A DNA stretch of 64,000 bases from Janthinobacterium sp. LM6 (GCF_002002885.1 NZ_CP019510.1:6076001-6140000), one strand, 5' to 3'. Shown: positions 29,385 through 38,919, counted from the stretch's first letter. Program-made: numbers and translations. The notes: generated by a model from the letters alone, not told the origin.

Positions 29385-29816
29385 ATGAGTAACAATCCTA
29401 GTGATCTCAAGGCAAGCGGCCTGAAAGCCACCCTGCCACGGCTGAAGATACTCGATATCTTCCAGAGTAGCCCGGTACGCCACCTGACCGCGGAAGACGT
29501 CTACAAGATTCTGCTGGCCGACAATATGGATGTCGGTTTGGCAACTGTCTACCGCGTCCTGACGCAATTCGAACAGGCTGGCTTGCTCAATCGCAACCAT
29601 TTTGAAACCGGCAAGGCGATTTTCGAACTCAACGAAGGTTCCCACCACGACCATCTGGTGTGCCTCGACTGTGGCCGGGTCGAAGAATTCTTCGACGAAG
29701 ACATCGAAGTGCGCCAGCAAAAGGTAGCCGAAGAGCGCGGCTTCAAGATCGCCGAACACGCTTTGGCCATCTACGGCAACTGCATCAAGACGGCTTGCCC
29801 GCACAAAACCGCCTGA
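29385..29816 (+). CDS. fur: Ferric uptake regulator
   Basis: A 143-residue iron-responsive repressor. The winged helix includes [15 protein letters not shown] and [20 protein letters not shown]. The metal-binding part has [19 protein letters not shown] and a second Cys pair in GNCIKTAC, giving the structural zinc and regulatory iron sites. The start MSNNPSDLK agrees with the family; an upstream in-frame ATG (MIKHLTH) overlaps the promoter -10 and is unlikely. It is divergent from bamE. A strong hairpin follows the stop. Confidence 0.96.
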   Translation: MSNNPSDLKASGLKATLPRLKILDIFQSSPVRHLTAEDVYKILLADNMDVGLATVYRVLTQFEQAGLLNRNHFETGKAIFELNEGSHHDHLVCLDCGRVEEFFDEDIEVRQQKVAEERGFKIAEHALAIYGNCIKTACPHKTA

Positions 29817-29821
29817 CCCAA

Positions 29822-29851
29822 GCCGGCCGTTTCCGCAAGGGAACGGCCGGC
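29822..29851. terminator. Hairpin between convergent fur and hrcA
   Basis: GCCGGCCGTTTCC-GCAA-GGGAACGGCCGGC forms a 12-13 bp stem with one mismatch. There is no T-run on either side, so termination strength is uncertain, but the position between two convergent genes suits a transcription barrier. Confidence 0.5.
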
Positions 29852-29867
29852 GCGCCAGGCAGTACGA

Positions 29868-30884
29868 TCAATGATGGCTGAGTGCGCTTGACAGCAGCTT
29901 GGCCGTGATATCGACAATCGGAATGACGCGCTCGTAAGCCATGCGCGTCGGCCCGATCACTCCCAACGTTCCCACGATCTTGCCGTTGACTTCATACGGC
30001 GCCGTCACCACGCTCATTTCATCCATCGGCACCAGGTTCGATTCGCCGCCGATGAAAATCTGCACGCCCGTCGCCTTGCTCGACACGTCGAGCAGCTGCA
30101 TCAAGCCCGTTTTTTGCTCGAACATGTCGAACATCTGGCGCAGCGAATGCATGTTCGACGACAGATCGCTCACGCTGAGCAAGTTGCGCTCGCCGGAAAT
30201 CACCATGTCGTCGCTATGGTCGGCCATCGCTTCGCTGCCCGCTTCCACGGCCGCCTGCATCAAACTGCCCATATCGTCGCGCAACTGGCGCAATTCGCCC
30301 TGCAGGCGCACGCGCACGGCATCGAAGGACAGGCCGCCATAATTCTGGTTGATGTAATTGGCCGACTGCACCAGTTGCGCCGGCGTATAGTCGGCCTCCG
30401 TCAGCAATAAACGGTTCTGCACGTCGCCGCCGGGGGCGACGATGACGAGCAGGATGCGTTTTTCCGACAGGCGCAAAAATTCAATCTGCTGGAACACGGA
30501 TTCGCGGCGCGGACTGAGCACGACGCCGGCAAACTGCGACAGCGACGACAGCATCTGCGCCGCATTGGCGATGGTTTTTTGCGGTTGCGGCGTCTGCAGG
30601 CGCATGCGCGATTCCACCAGGTGCTCGTCCAGATGCCGCACGGTCAGCAAGGTGTCGACAAAGATGCGGTAGCCGCGCGGCGTGGGGATGCGGCCAGCCG
30701 AAGTGTGCGGGCTGGACACATAACCGAGCTCTTCCAGGTCGGCCATGATGTTGCGGATCGTGGCCGGCGACAGGTCGAGGCCGGAAATTTTCGACAAGGC
30801 GCGCGAACCGACCGGCAGGCCGTCGGCGATATATCGCTCGACCAGGGCTTTCAGCAGTGTTTGGGCACGTGTATCGAGTTGCAT
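29868..30884 (-). CDS. hrcA: Heat-inducible transcription repressor HrcA
   Basis: A 338-residue repressor that binds CIRCE elements of groE/dnaK-type operons. The N-terminal winged helix shows [48 protein letters not shown], and the next block [21 protein letters not shown] is an HrcA signature. The C-terminal effector region has IFIGGES and [33 protein letters not shown]. No CIRCE sequence is visible upstream here. grpE/dnaK are not in the window. An inverted repeat lies 70-100 bases upstream. Confidence 0.95.
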   Translation of the reverse strand: MQLDTRAQTLLKALVERYIADGLPVGSRALSKISGLDLSPATIRNIMADLEELGYVSSPHTSAGRIPTPRGYRIFVDTLLTVRHLDEHLVESRMRLQTPQPQKTIANAAQMLSSLSQFAGVVLSPRRESVFQQIEFLRLSEKRILLVIVAPGGDVQNRLLLTEADYTPAQLVQSANYINQNYGGLSFDAVRVRLQGELRQLRDDMGSLMQAAVEAGSEAMADHSDDMVISGERNLLSVSDLSSNMHSLRQMFDMFEQKTGLMQLLDVSSKATGVQIFIGGESNLVPMDEMSVVTAPYEVNGKIVGTLGVIGPTRMAYERVIPIVDITAKLLSSALSHH

Positions 30885-30951
30885 GGTGTCTTATTTAAGA
30901 AAATATTCTTTAAGCAAGTATTTTGTTAAGCAAGCGGCAACGAAAGCGGCC

Positions 30952-30985
30952 GAACGTGCGTCAACAGCGCCTATTATGCACGTTC
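30952..30985. promoter_or_regulatory. Inverted repeat upstream of hrcA
   Basis: GAACGTGC (30952-30959) and GCACGTTC (30978-30985) form perfect 8-base arms that extend imperfectly by GC-rich pairs, with an 18-base loop. It lies between the HAD gene stop and hrcA. It may be an operator or an inter-cistronic hairpin; it is not a CIRCE element. Confidence 0.35.
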
Positions 30986-31001
30986 GCCCGGCCTGCGGCG
31001 A

Positions 31002-31727
31002 TCAATCTTCCAGTTGCCCTTGCAGCCACAGCAACAATTCATCAAAGTTGGCGCAGATGGCGTCGGGCTGCACGCCGGCGGCCAGGTGCGCATCGCTGCC
31101 CTTGCGGTTCATCCAGACGGCGCGCATGCCCGCCCCCTGCGCTCCCGTCACGTCGAAATACAGGTCGTCGCCGACATACACGGCTTCATGGGGCGCGACG
31201 TCCAGTGCGGCGCAACCGGCCAGGAAGATGCTGGCGTCGGGCTTGGCCACGCCAAAATCGCTGGCGGCGATCGATACCTTGAAATGCTGCGCCAGACCGA
31301 TAATGTCAAGGTCCGCATTGCCATTCGAGATCGAACCGACCAGCATGCGCTGGCGCATCCAGGCCAGGCCCGGCAAGACGTCGTCATAGGGCTGGACGCG
31401 GTTGCGCGCGGCCAGGAATTGCAGGATAGCCCCGTCGACCAGGGCGGGATCCTCGCCGGCAGCCTCGAAGGCGGCCAGCAGGCCCGCGCGGCGCAACTCG
31501 ATCAGGTTGCCATGGAAATGCGGTTGTTCGTTGAGCATGGCCTGGCGGTGCTGGCGCAGTACCTCGATGGAAAACTGCCGCGCCACCTTGGGCGCATGCG
31601 TGACCAGCCAGTCGTGCAGCAGGGTTTCCGCGGCGGCGATCACGGGTGCGATGGGCCACAAGGTATCGTCGAGGTCAAACAGGATGGCCTTGGGCGGCAC
31701 GGCGGGTTTTACAGGGGCAAGGGACAT
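31002..31727 (-). CDS. HAD-superfamily hydrolase
   Basis: A 241-residue haloacid-dehalogenase-type phosphatase. Motif I is LFDLDDTLWP with the nucleophile Asp, motif II SISNG, motif III Lys in GVAKPDASIF and motif IV YVGDDLYFDV. A helical cap lies between motifs I and II, as in YjjG/pyrimidine 5'-nucleotidase-like or phosphoglycolate phosphatase-like members; the substrate cannot be told. The start MSLAPVKP is used; a GTG 9 codons upstream (31754) is possible. It is 117 bases upstream of hrcA on the same strand. Confidence 0.85.
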   Translation of the reverse strand: MSLAPVKPAVPPKAILFDLDDTLWPIAPVIAAAETLLHDWLVTHAPKVARQFSIEVLRQHRQAMLNEQPHFHGNLIELRRAGLLAAFEAAGEDPALVDGAILQFLAARNRVQPYDDVLPGLAWMRQRMLVGSISNGNADLDIIGLAQHFKVSIAASDFGVAKPDASIFLAGCAALDVAPHEAVYVGDDLYFDVTGAQGAGMRAVWMNRKGSDAHLAAGVQPDAICANFDELLLWLQGQLED

Positions 31728-31972
31728 GGGACTCACAATGGGATACTGCGTCACGGTGCGCAGGATGCGTCTATTGTCGCACCGATCGCCGCCGCCGGCA
31801 TGGCTGCGCCCCCGTGAAATGGGGCCGGGCCAGCGCTTCCCGGCGAAAAATTGTTACAGGGTGATACAAGGCAAGGTCATCCAGCTTGCCAGATAGACTA
31901 AAATAGGCGCCATTCCAATGCGGCGCCAGCGTCCGCGTTGCGCTACCCAACCTAATTCGTTTTGGAGAATGT

Positions 31973-32572
31973 ATGAAAAATTTGTACCTGCGCTCGATGC
32001 TGGCGGCGGCTTGCGCCGCCACACTGGCAGCCTGCGGCGGCAGCGGCGGCAACCTGTATTTGCAAGTCTCAGTCAGCGGCCTGGCCAAGGATGGCCTGAT
32101 TCTCCTGAATGACGGGGAGCGCTTGCCGGTTCCTGTGGGCCAGGCCACCGTTGTCTTCAGCAAGCTGGTGAAGAACGATGACCGCTACAATATTACCATC
32201 GCGGAACAGCCCAAGGGCGCCGTTTGCACCATCGTCAATGGCGCCGGCAAGGCATCGAGCTATTCCGTGAACACGGCCTTGGTGAACTGCACAACCAACA
32301 GCTACCCGCTGAATGGCACGATCACGGGCCTGACCGCCGATGGCTTGCGCCTGGTGATGGGCCCCAAAGGCATCACCCTGTCGGCTGGCGCCGCCGCCTA
32401 CACATTCAATTCGGTAGATGACGGCGCCCCGTACGGTATTTCCATACTGACTCAGCCAACGGGCCTGACGTGCCGCTTCCAGGGTTCAAAGAGTACCGAC
32501 GCCAGCGATACGGTCGGCACGATGGGCTCTGCCGCCACGACCGCGGCCACACTTGACTGCACGCCGCAGTAA
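31973..32572 (+). CDS. Putative lipoprotein with two beta-rich repeats (first of a tandem pair)
   Basis: A 199-residue exported protein of unknown function. The signal peptide ends in a lipobox LAAC with lipidated Cys21, followed by GGSGG. The mature part holds two units of about 75-80 residues with the shared pattern ..G.ISGL..DGL.L.......V..G...F.F....Y.I.I..QP.G..C......VNTA.V.C; each unit has two Cys that could form a disulfide. The alternation of hydrophobic residues suggests an Ig-like or similar beta sandwich. TTTTGGAGAATGT precedes the ATG. The next gene, 36 bases downstream, is a paralogue with the same two-unit layout. The repeat resembles units I recall from large beta/gammaproteobacterial surface proteins, but no function is known to me. 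Confidence 0.75.
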   Translation: MKNLYLRSMLAAACAATLAACGGSGGNLYLQVSVSGLAKDGLILLNDGERLPVPVGQATVVFSKLVKNDDRYNITIAEQPKGAVCTIVNGAGKASSYSVNTALVNCTTNSYPLNGTITGLTADGLRLVMGPKGITLSAGAAAYTFNSVDDGAPYGISILTQPTGLTCRFQGSKSTDASDTVGTMGSAATTAATLDCTPQ

Positions 32573-32608
32573 TCCTTGCGATCCGTCACCTATTTTTTGG
32601 AGAAATAC

Positions 32609-33190
32609 ATGAAGTTATCCTGCTTGCGCCCACTCGCCGCGCTGCTGCTGACCCTGGGACTGGCCGCTTGCGGCGGCAAGGCCTCGTATGAGGTCGGCGG
32701 TACGATCTCAGGCTTGAACAATGAAGGGCTGATCCTGGCCAATGGCAGCGACATCCTCCCAGTTCCTGCGGGCAAAACAAACTTCACTTTTGTCAAGCGC
32801 ATCGACTATGGCACCGACTACAACATCACCTTCAATAAACAACCGGCCCACATGACTTGCAGCATCAGCGGCGGTTCCGGCTCGGCTGGTCATTACATCA
32901 GTATCAGCGCCGCTGTTACTTGCCAGCAAAACAGATATACCGTGGGCGGCACGATTTCCGGCCTGACCGTGGACGGCCTCGTGCTGATTAACGGCAGTAC
33001 GACAACAACGGTGGCCAAGGACACCACGACCTTTACCATGGCCGGCCCTGTCGCCTATGGCGACACCTATGGCGTCAGCGTGTCCGTTCAGCCGAAGGGC
33101 CTGCAGTGCGACCTGGTGCCAGGTACGGAAAAAGGCACCATGGGCGAAGCGAATGTGACGACGGTGAAGATCGCCTGTAATCCAGCCTGA
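32609..33190 (+). CDS. Putative lipoprotein with two beta-rich repeats (second of a tandem pair)
   Basis: A 193-residue paralogue of the preceding protein. Lipobox LAAC with Cys21, then mature sequence starting GGKASYEVGGTISGL. Both units are closer to each other and to a consensus (YxVGGTISGL..DGL.L.NG......FTF....YG..Y.V....QP....C) than those of the first protein, so they probably arose by internal duplication followed by gene duplication. GGAGA lies 7 bases before the ATG. Two hairpins lie downstream. The +1 type sorting residue after Cys is Gly, which would favour the outer membrane in Gram-negatives. No function can be assigned. Confidence 0.75.
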   Translation: MKLSCLRPLAALLLTLGLAACGGKASYEVGGTISGLNNEGLILANGSDILPVPAGKTNFTFVKRIDYGTDYNITFNKQPAHMTCSISGGSGSAGHYISISAAVTCQQNRYTVGGTISGLTVDGLVLINGSTTTTVAKDTTTFTMAGPVAYGDTYGVSVSVQPKGLQCDLVPGTEKGTMGEANVTTVKIACNPA

Positions 33191-33200
33191 TTTGCGGCAA

Positions 33201-33223
33201 CGGTAGCCGCTGCGCGGCTACCG
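33201..33223. terminator. Hairpin after the lipoprotein pair
   Basis: CGGTAGCCGC-TG-CGCGGCTACCG makes a 9-10 bp stem 11 bases after the second lipoprotein stop. It lacks a T-run, so it may be a processing or rho-dependent end rather than an intrinsic terminator. Confidence 0.5.
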
Positions 33224-33335
33224 GGAAGAGATATCACAGAAATATATAGTCGATATTCCAAAGATAAATTGGAGTTATATGTGGCGATGCAGCATAATGC
33301 ATCTGTCTCCTCCAACTCTTCCAAGAATTGGATTT

Positions 33336-33364
33336 AGCCCGCTTTTACCAGCGGGCTTTTTTTT
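33336..33364 (+). terminator. Rho-independent terminator
   Basis: AGCCCGC-TTTTACCA-GCGGGCT followed by eight or nine T residues. It terminates plus-strand transcription coming from the lipoprotein genes. The 110 bases between this and the previous hairpin hold no convincing gene. Confidence 0.85.
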
Positions 33365-33376
33365 GTCCAAAATTCC

Positions 33377-34279
33377 TCAAACGGGTTGATTCAAGCCCGG
33401 CTGCAGCATCTGCACGATGCTGGAGAAATCCTGCTGCGCATAACCGGCTTGCGCATGCATCTGGTACATCTGCCGCACCAGGCCGCCCAAGGGCGTGGGC
33501 GCGTTCGCCGACAGGGCCGACTGCTGCGCCAGGCCCAGGTCCTTCAGCATCAGCGCCGTGCCGAAGCCGCCCGTGTAATTGCGCGACGCGGGCGTGCCGT
33601 CCATGACGCCGGGCCACGGGTTGTACACTTCCAGAGTCCAGTTGCGGCCCGAGCTCTTGGCCATGATGTCGGACAACACTTTCGGGTCCAGGCCATGCGC
33701 CACGCCCAGGTTCAGCGCCTCGGCCGTGCCCGCCATCAGAATGCCCAGCAGCATGTTGTTGCAAATCTTCGCCACCTGGCCCGCGCCCGCCTCGCCCGCA
33801 TGGAAGATGTTCTTGCCCATCTTTTCCAGCAGGGGCCGCGCCTGCTGCAAGGCCGCTTCGCTGCCGCCGACGATGAAGGTCAGGGTGCCGGCCGCCGCGC
33901 CCGCCGTGCCGCCCGAGACGGGCGCATCGATCATGGCAAAGCCGCGCTCGCTGGCCGCCTGCGCCACCTGGCGCGCCACGTCGGCCGCGATGGTGCTGCA
34001 ATCGATGAACAGGGCGCCCGGCTTGGCCGAGTCCAGCACGCCGCCGGCCGCCAGGTACAGCTCCTGCACGTGCTTGTTGGCTGGCAACATGGTGATGACG
34101 GCGTCAGCCGTCTGCACGGCAGCGCTGGCGGACGCGGCCGCCGTGGCGCCTGCCTCGACCAGCGACGCCACCGCCGCCGGCGCCAGGTCGAATACGGATA
34201 CGTGGAAGCCGGCGGCCACCAGGTTGCGGGCCATCGGCGCGCCCATGTTGCCCAAGCCGATGAAAGCGATATGTTGCAT
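33377..34279 (-). CDS. mmsB: 3-hydroxyisobutyrate dehydrogenase
   Basis: A 300-residue NAD-dependent dehydrogenase oxidising 3-hydroxyisobutyrate to methylmalonate semialdehyde in valine breakdown. It has IAFIGLGNMGAPMARNL (Rossmann), DAPVSGGTAGAAAGTLTF (substrate binding), GAGQVAKICNNMLLGI with the catalytic Lys and FGTALMLKDLGLA. The start MQHIAFIG follows AGGAGACTTTAAA. It is the last gene of the five-gene valine operon, 22 bases after the hydrolase gene. Confidence 0.93.
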   Translation of the reverse strand: MQHIAFIGLGNMGAPMARNLVAAGFHVSVFDLAPAAVASLVEAGATAAASASAAVQTADAVITMLPANKHVQELYLAAGGVLDSAKPGALFIDCSTIAADVARQVAQAASERGFAMIDAPVSGGTAGAAAGTLTFIVGGSEAALQQARPLLEKMGKNIFHAGEAGAGQVAKICNNMLLGILMAGTAEALNLGVAHGLDPKVLSDIMAKSSGRNWTLEVYNPWPGVMDGTPASRNYTGGFGTALMLKDLGLAQQSALSANAPTPLGGLVRQMYQMHAQAGYAQQDFSSIVQMLQPGLNQPV

Positions 34280-34301
34280 TTTAAAGTCTCCTGTTGTTCT
34301 T

Positions 34302-35435
34302 TTAATGTAGGTCGCGCAAAGGATGGCTATCCCACGGCGCCGTGAAATACCCATTGAGATACGCGTCGCCGACGTCGGCCAGGCTGGCCGGCTGCCACTG
34401 CGGCGCGTTGTCCTTGTCGATCAGCAAGGCGCGCACGCCTTCGCTGAAGTCCGCATGGGCGCAGCACTGCACGGCAACGATCAATTCCAGCTGGAACACT
34501 TGCGCCAAACTCATGTGGCGCGTGCGTTCGCGCATGGCCCAGACCAGAGCGGCGGAACTGGGCGCGCCCCTGTGCAGCGAGTGGGCCGCCTTTTGCAGCC
34601 AGGCCGAATCGCCGTCATACGCGGCGATGGCGGCCACCACTTCAGGCAAGGTGGGCGCTTGCGTCAGCGCGGCGATGGCGTCGAAGTTGGCGCGCACTTC
34701 GGAGACAGGCAGCATGGACGCGGGAGCAGAGAAGCCGCGCAGCAGGCGATCCAGCTGCTCGCTGTTCGCCTGCGGGCTGGCTTGCCATTGCGCCAGCGCC
34801 AGCGCGTCGAGCACCATGTTGCGCTCTTCCTGGCGCAGGAAATAGTCGCCCAGGCCCGCAAACAAGGCGTCAGCCGCGTTCAGCGGCGCGCCCGTCAGCC
34901 CCAGGAACAGGCCGCTGCGCCCCGGCATGCGGCCCAGGAACCAGCTGCCGCCCACGTCGGGGAACAGGCCGATGGTGATTTCCGGCATGGCGATGCGCGT
35001 GCTTTCCGTCACCACGCGGTGGCTGGCGCCGGCCATCAGGCCCAGGCCGCCGCCCATGACGATGCCACCGCCCCACACCAGCAGCGGCTTTGCATACGTG
35101 TGGATGCGGTGGTCGAGCCGGTATTCCTCGGCAAAGAAGGCCAGCGCCTGCGGGTTAGGCACGACGCCCGGCTGCTCAACGATGGCCGTGCGCAGGCTGC
35201 GCACGTCGCCGCCCGCGCAGAAAGCCTTGTCGGTCGACGATTGCAGCACCACGCAGGCGATGGCGTCATCAACGGCCCAGCGCACGAGGGCGCCATCGAT
35301 GGCGCGTATCATGTCCAGGGTCAGCGCATGCAAGGACTTTGGCGCGTCGAGGGTGATGACGCCCAGCTTCATGCCGCCGGGACAATCGCGTTCCTCGATT
35401 TTCACGGTTTCAACAATATTAACGGTCTCAACCAT
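34302..35435 (-). CDS. 3-hydroxyisobutyryl-CoA hydrolase (enoyl-CoA hydratase/isomerase family)
   Basis: A 377-residue crotonase-fold protein. AFCAGGDVRSL and the block WGGGIVMGGGLGLMAGASHRVV with PEITIGLFPDVGGSWFL are the signature of HIBYL-CoA hydrolases, which are longer than ordinary hydratases. It releases free 3-hydroxyisobutyrate, allowing the next dehydrogenase to act. The start MVETVNIV has GGAGTGGAAGA in front and overlaps the end of the upstream hydratase gene by 8 bases. Position between hydratase and mmsB supports the valine role. Confidence 0.9.
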   Translation of the reverse strand: MVETVNIVETVKIEERDCPGGMKLGVITLDAPKSLHALTLDMIRAIDGALVRWAVDDAIACVVLQSSTDKAFCAGGDVRSLRTAIVEQPGVVPNPQALAFFAEEYRLDHRIHTYAKPLLVWGGGIVMGGGLGLMAGASHRVVTESTRIAMPEITIGLFPDVGGSWFLGRMPGRSGLFLGLTGAPLNAADALFAGLGDYFLRQEERNMVLDALALAQWQASPQANSEQLDRLLRGFSAPASMLPVSEVRANFDAIAALTQAPTLPEVVAAIAAYDGDSAWLQKAAHSLHRGAPSSAALVWAMRERTRHMSLAQVFQLELIVAVQCCAHADFSEGVRALLIDKDNAPQWQPASLADVGDAYLNGYFTAPWDSHPLRDLH

Positions 35436-36213
35436 TCTTCCACTCCGCCGGACGTTTTTCCAGGAACGCTTGCACGCCCTCTTTCTGGTCTTGCGTATCG
35501 AACAAGCCCAGGAACAGGGTGCGCTCATCGGGCAAGGAATTGACCAGCGGATGGCTGCGCGCGCCCTGGATCAGGGTCTTGCACGCCGTCACGCTGCTGG
35601 GGCTTTGGCGCGCCACCTTGGCGGCCAGGGCCAGCGCCGTGGCGGCAGCCTTGCCGGTTGGCACGACCTCCTCGACGAGGCCGATGGCCAGGGCCTTGGC
35701 CGCGTCGACCCGCTCGCCGCACAAAATCATGCGCTTGGCCCAGCCTTCGCCCACCAGCCACGGCAAGTGCTGCGTGCCGCCCGCGCACGGCAGCAAGCCG
35801 ACGGAGGCTTCCGGCAAGGCCATCTGCGCGTGTTCCTCGGCAATGCGGATGTCGCACGCCAGCGCGCATTCGAGCCCGCCGCCCATGGCGTAGCCATTGA
35901 TGGCGGCGATGCTGACGCCGCGAAACGCGGACAGCGCCTCGAAGGCCTCGCCAAAGGCGGCGGCCATATTAAAAGCCATATCCTTGTCGCCGTCGGCAAA
36001 CACCTTTAAATCGGCACCGGCCGAGAAGAACTTGGCGCCGCCGCCCGTGATCACCAGCGCATACACGTCCGGGTCCGCATTCAGGTCGGCCACCAGCTGC
36101 GTCAGCGCGTTCAGGCTGGCCAGGGTCCACGTGTGGGCGGGCGGGTTGTCGAGGGTCACCAGAGCCGTATGGCCACGGCGTTCCAGCAGCAGATTGGTAT
36201 ACACTTTTGTCAT
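35428..36213 (-). CDS. Enoyl-CoA hydratase (methacrylyl-CoA hydration in valine pathway)
   Basis: A 261-residue crotonase-fold enzyme. KFFSAGADLKVF gives the oxyanion-hole loop, GYAMGGGLECALACDIRIA carries one catalytic Glu, and ALPEASVGLLPCAGGTQ the second. It should add water to methacrylyl-CoA made by the acyl-CoA dehydrogenase. Its ATG overlaps the stop of that gene by four bases (ATGA), so translation is coupled. Substrate is inferred from operon context. Confidence 0.9.
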   Translation of the reverse strand: MTKVYTNLLLERRGHTALVTLDNPPAHTWTLASLNALTQLVADLNADPDVYALVITGGGAKFFSAGADLKVFADGDKDMAFNMAAAFGEAFEALSAFRGVSIAAINGYAMGGGLECALACDIRIAEEHAQMALPEASVGLLPCAGGTQHLPWLVGEGWAKRMILCGERVDAAKALAIGLVEEVVPTGKAAATALALAAKVARQSPSSVTACKTLIQGARSHPLVNSLPDERTLFLGLFDTQDQKEGVQAFLEKRPAEWKNG

Positions 36214-37370
36214 CGTAAGGTCTCCGTGGCGCCATCTTTCAGAATCGCTCGCGCGACGATCAGGCGCATGATTTCATTCGTCCCTTCCAGGATCTGGTGC
36301 ACCCGCGTGTCGCGCACGTGGCGCTCGAGCGGGTACTCGCGGATGTAGCCGTAGCCGCCGTGCAACTGCAGCGCATCGTTGGCCACATTAAAACCCACAT
36401 CCGTGGCGAAACGTTTTGCCATGGCGCAATATGCCGTCGCATCCGGGCTTTCTTGGTCGAGTTTCCAGGCCGCCAGGCGCACCATCTGGCGCGCCGCCAC
36501 CAATTCCGTCAGCATGTCGGCCAGCTTGAACTGCAAGGCCTGGAACTGGGCCAGCTCGCGGCCGAACTGCGTGCGCTCCTTCATGTACGTTTGCGCCCGC
36601 GTGAGGGCCGCCTGCGCCGTGCCGACCGAACACACGGCGATATTGATGCGCCCGCCATCGATGCCCTTCATGGCAATGGCAAAGCCTTCGCCTTCCGCGC
36701 CCAACAAGTTACCGACAGGCACTTTCACCTGGTCGAAGCTGATGATGCGCGTGGGCTGGCTGTTCCAGCCCATCTTTTCTTCTTTCTTGCCATACACGAT
36801 GCCGGGCAGGTTGGCCGGCACGGCAAACGCGGAAATGCCCGCCGCGCCCTCGCCGCCGGTTCTCGCCATGACGATCAGCATGTCCGTCTGGCCCGCGCCG
36901 GAAATGAAGGCCTTGGTGCCATCGAGAACATAAAAATCGCCATCTTTCACGGCCTTGGTGCGCAAGGAGGCCGCGTCGGAGCCCGATTGCGGTTCCGTCA
37001 GGCAATAGCTGGCCAGCTTCTGGCCGGCGGCCAGGGCCGGCACCCATTCGTCGCACAGGGCTTCCTGCCCCCAGCGCGACAGCATCCAGGTGGCCATGTT
37101 GTGGATCGTGATGTAGGCCGTGGTCGAGGTGCAGCCGCCGGCCAGCTCCTCGAAGACGATGGCCGCATCCTGGCGGGAGAGGCCCAGGCCGCCCCAGCGC
37201 TGCGGCGTGTACAGGCCGCAAAAGCCCATCTCGCCCGCCTTGGCAATCGTTTCCACTGGGAAAATCGATTCCGCATCCCAATGCGCCGCGTGCGGCGCCA
37301 GTTCGCCTTCGGCAAACGCGCGCGCCGCCTGCTGGAACTCGCGCTGCTCGTCGCTCAGTTCAAAGTCCAT
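36210..37370 (-). CDS. Acyl-CoA dehydrogenase (probable isobutyryl-CoA dehydrogenase)
   Basis: A 386-residue FAD enzyme. SYCLTEPQSGSDAASLRTKA and KAFISGAGQTDMLIVMART match the short/branched-chain group, FGRELAQFQALQFKLADM and LHGGYGYIREYPLERHVRD are FAD-binding segments, and the catalytic Glu lies in HQILEGTNEIMR. Oxidises isobutyryl-CoA to methacrylyl-CoA. Located 9 bases after mmsA. The next gene overlaps its stop. Confidence 0.92.
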   Translation of the reverse strand: MDFELSDEQREFQQAARAFAEGELAPHAAHWDAESIFPVETIAKAGEMGFCGLYTPQRWGGLGLSRQDAAIVFEELAGGCTSTTAYITIHNMATWMLSRWGQEALCDEWVPALAAGQKLASYCLTEPQSGSDAASLRTKAVKDGDFYVLDGTKAFISGAGQTDMLIVMARTGGEGAAGISAFAVPANLPGIVYGKKEEKMGWNSQPTRIISFDQVKVPVGNLLGAEGEGFAIAMKGIDGGRINIAVCSVGTAQAALTRAQTYMKERTQFGRELAQFQALQFKLADMLTELVAARQMVRLAAWKLDQESPDATAYCAMAKRFATDVGFNVANDALQLHGGYGYIREYPLERHVRDTRVHQILEGTNEIMRLIVARAILKDGATETLR

Positions 37371-37379
37371 GCCAGCTCC

Positions 37380-38888
37380 TTATTTGAGGCTGATGGTGGT
37401 GTTGACCTTGCCCACCGAGGCCGCGTCCGTGAACCAGCGCTGGGTAATCGTCTGCGTCTGCGTGTAGAACAGCACGACTTGCTTGCCGAACGGGCCCAGG
37501 TCGCCCAGTTTCGAGCCGCGCGAACCCGTAAAGCTGAACAGGGGAACGGGCACGGGGATGGGCACGTTGATGCCGACCTGGCCCACGTCGATTTCTTCCT
37601 GGAAATAGCGCGCGGCCGCGCCGCTTTGCGTAAACAGGGCCGTGCCGTTGCCGTTCGGATTCGCGTTCACCAGGGCAATCGCTTCATCGAGCGTATCGAC
37701 TTCGACGACGATCAAGACGGGGCCAAAGATTTCCTGGTCATATACGACCATGCCGGGTTTGACGCCGGACAAAATCGTCGGTCCCACGAAGTTGCCGTTT
37801 GGATAGCCATCGACCTTCACGTCGCGGCCGTCCAGGGTCAGCACGGCACCCTGCTCGATGCCCTTGGCGACCAGGCTGAAGACGCGCTCTTTTGCCGCGC
37901 ACGAGATCACGGGACCGAGGTCAGGATTGTCCTTGCCCGCACCCACCGTCAGGGTTTTCGCCTTGGCGGACAGTTCCGGCAGCCACTCGCGCGCCTCGCC
38001 CACCAGCACGGCCACCGATGCAGCCATGCAGCGCTGGCCGGCCGCGCCGAAACCCGCGCCCAGCAACTGGTTCAGGGTCTGTTCTTTATTAGCATCCGGC
38101 AAGACGACGGCGTGGTTCTTGGCGCCCATCATGCATTGCGCGCGCTTGCCGTTCAGGCTGGCGCGCTGGTACACATGCGTGCCCACCTTGCTCGATCCCA
38201 CGAACGAAATCGCCTTGATGTCCGGGTGGTCGCACAGGGCGTTGACGACGTCTTCACCGCCGTGTATCACGTTCAGCACGCCGGCCGGGATACCCGCCTG
38301 CAAGGCCAGACGCACGAGCTTTTCCGTCACCAGCGGATCTTGCTCCGATGGTTTCAAGACAAACGTATTGCCGCAGGCAATCGCCATCGGGAACATCCAC
38401 AGGGGGATCATGGCGGGGAAATTGAACGGGGTAATGCCGGCGCACACGCCCAGCGGCTGCATCACGCTGTAGGTATCGACGCCGCCGGCCACGTTTTGCG
38501 CGTATTCGCCCATTTGCAGGGTGCCGATATTGGCCGCATGCTCGACCACTTCCAGGCCGCGGAAGACGTCGCCTTCCGCGTCGAGCAGGGTCTTGCCCTG
38601 TTCCATGGTCAAGGTGGCGGCCAGGTCGGCCATGTTTTCACGGATCAATTGCTGCAATTTGAGGAAAATGCGGGCGCGCGCGCCGATCGGCGTCTTGCGC
38701 CAGGTTTTGAAGGCGCGCTGGGCCGAGGCGATGGCGGCGTTCACTTCGTCCGGCGTGGCGAACGGCACACGGGCCAGGACTTCCTGCGTGGCGGGGTTGA
38801 CGACGTCGCGCCAGACGGTGGTGGTCGATTCAACCCACTCGCCGTTGATCAGCAGTGGAACGGTAGGGATGGAAGTTTGCGTGGTCAC
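37380..38888 (-). CDS. mmsA: CoA-acylating methylmalonate-semialdehyde dehydrogenase
   Basis: A 502-residue aldehyde dehydrogenase converting methylmalonate semialdehyde plus CoA to propionyl-CoA, the final step of distal valine catabolism. Signature elements are [56 protein letters not shown] and the nucleophile Cys in [11 protein letters not shown]. The start is GTG ([10 protein letters not shown]), supported by GAGGAGACACCGA immediately upstream; the frame remains open beyond but has no better start. It is the first gene of the operon and is divergent from the XRE/IrrE-like regulator. Confidence 0.95.
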   Translation of the reverse strand: MTTQTSIPTVPLLINGEWVESTTTVWRDVVNPATQEVLARVPFATPDEVNAAIASAQRAFKTWRKTPIGARARIFLKLQQLIRENMADLAATLTMEQGKTLLDAEGDVFRGLEVVEHAANIGTLQMGEYAQNVAGGVDTYSVMQPLGVCAGITPFNFPAMIPLWMFPMAIACGNTFVLKPSEQDPLVTEKLVRLALQAGIPAGVLNVIHGGEDVVNALCDHPDIKAISFVGSSKVGTHVYQRASLNGKRAQCMMGAKNHAVVLPDANKEQTLNQLLGAGFGAAGQRCMAASVAVLVGEAREWLPELSAKAKTLTVGAGKDNPDLGPVISCAAKERVFSLVAKGIEQGAVLTLDGRDVKVDGYPNGNFVGPTILSGVKPGMVVYDQEIFGPVLIVVEVDTLDEAIALVNANPNGNGTALFTQSGAAARYFQEEIDVGQVGINVPIPVPVPLFSFTGSRGSKLGDLGPFGKQVVLFYTQTQTITQRWFTDAASVGKVNTTISLK

Positions 38889-38919
38889 TCGGTGTCTCCT
38901 CGTTGGGGGTATAGGTCTG

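Noticed and set aside
33279-33390. Small open frame with TTGGAG before an ATG after the lipoprotein pair
   Set aside because: It runs straight through a strong intrinsic terminator and has no conserved-looking sequence.
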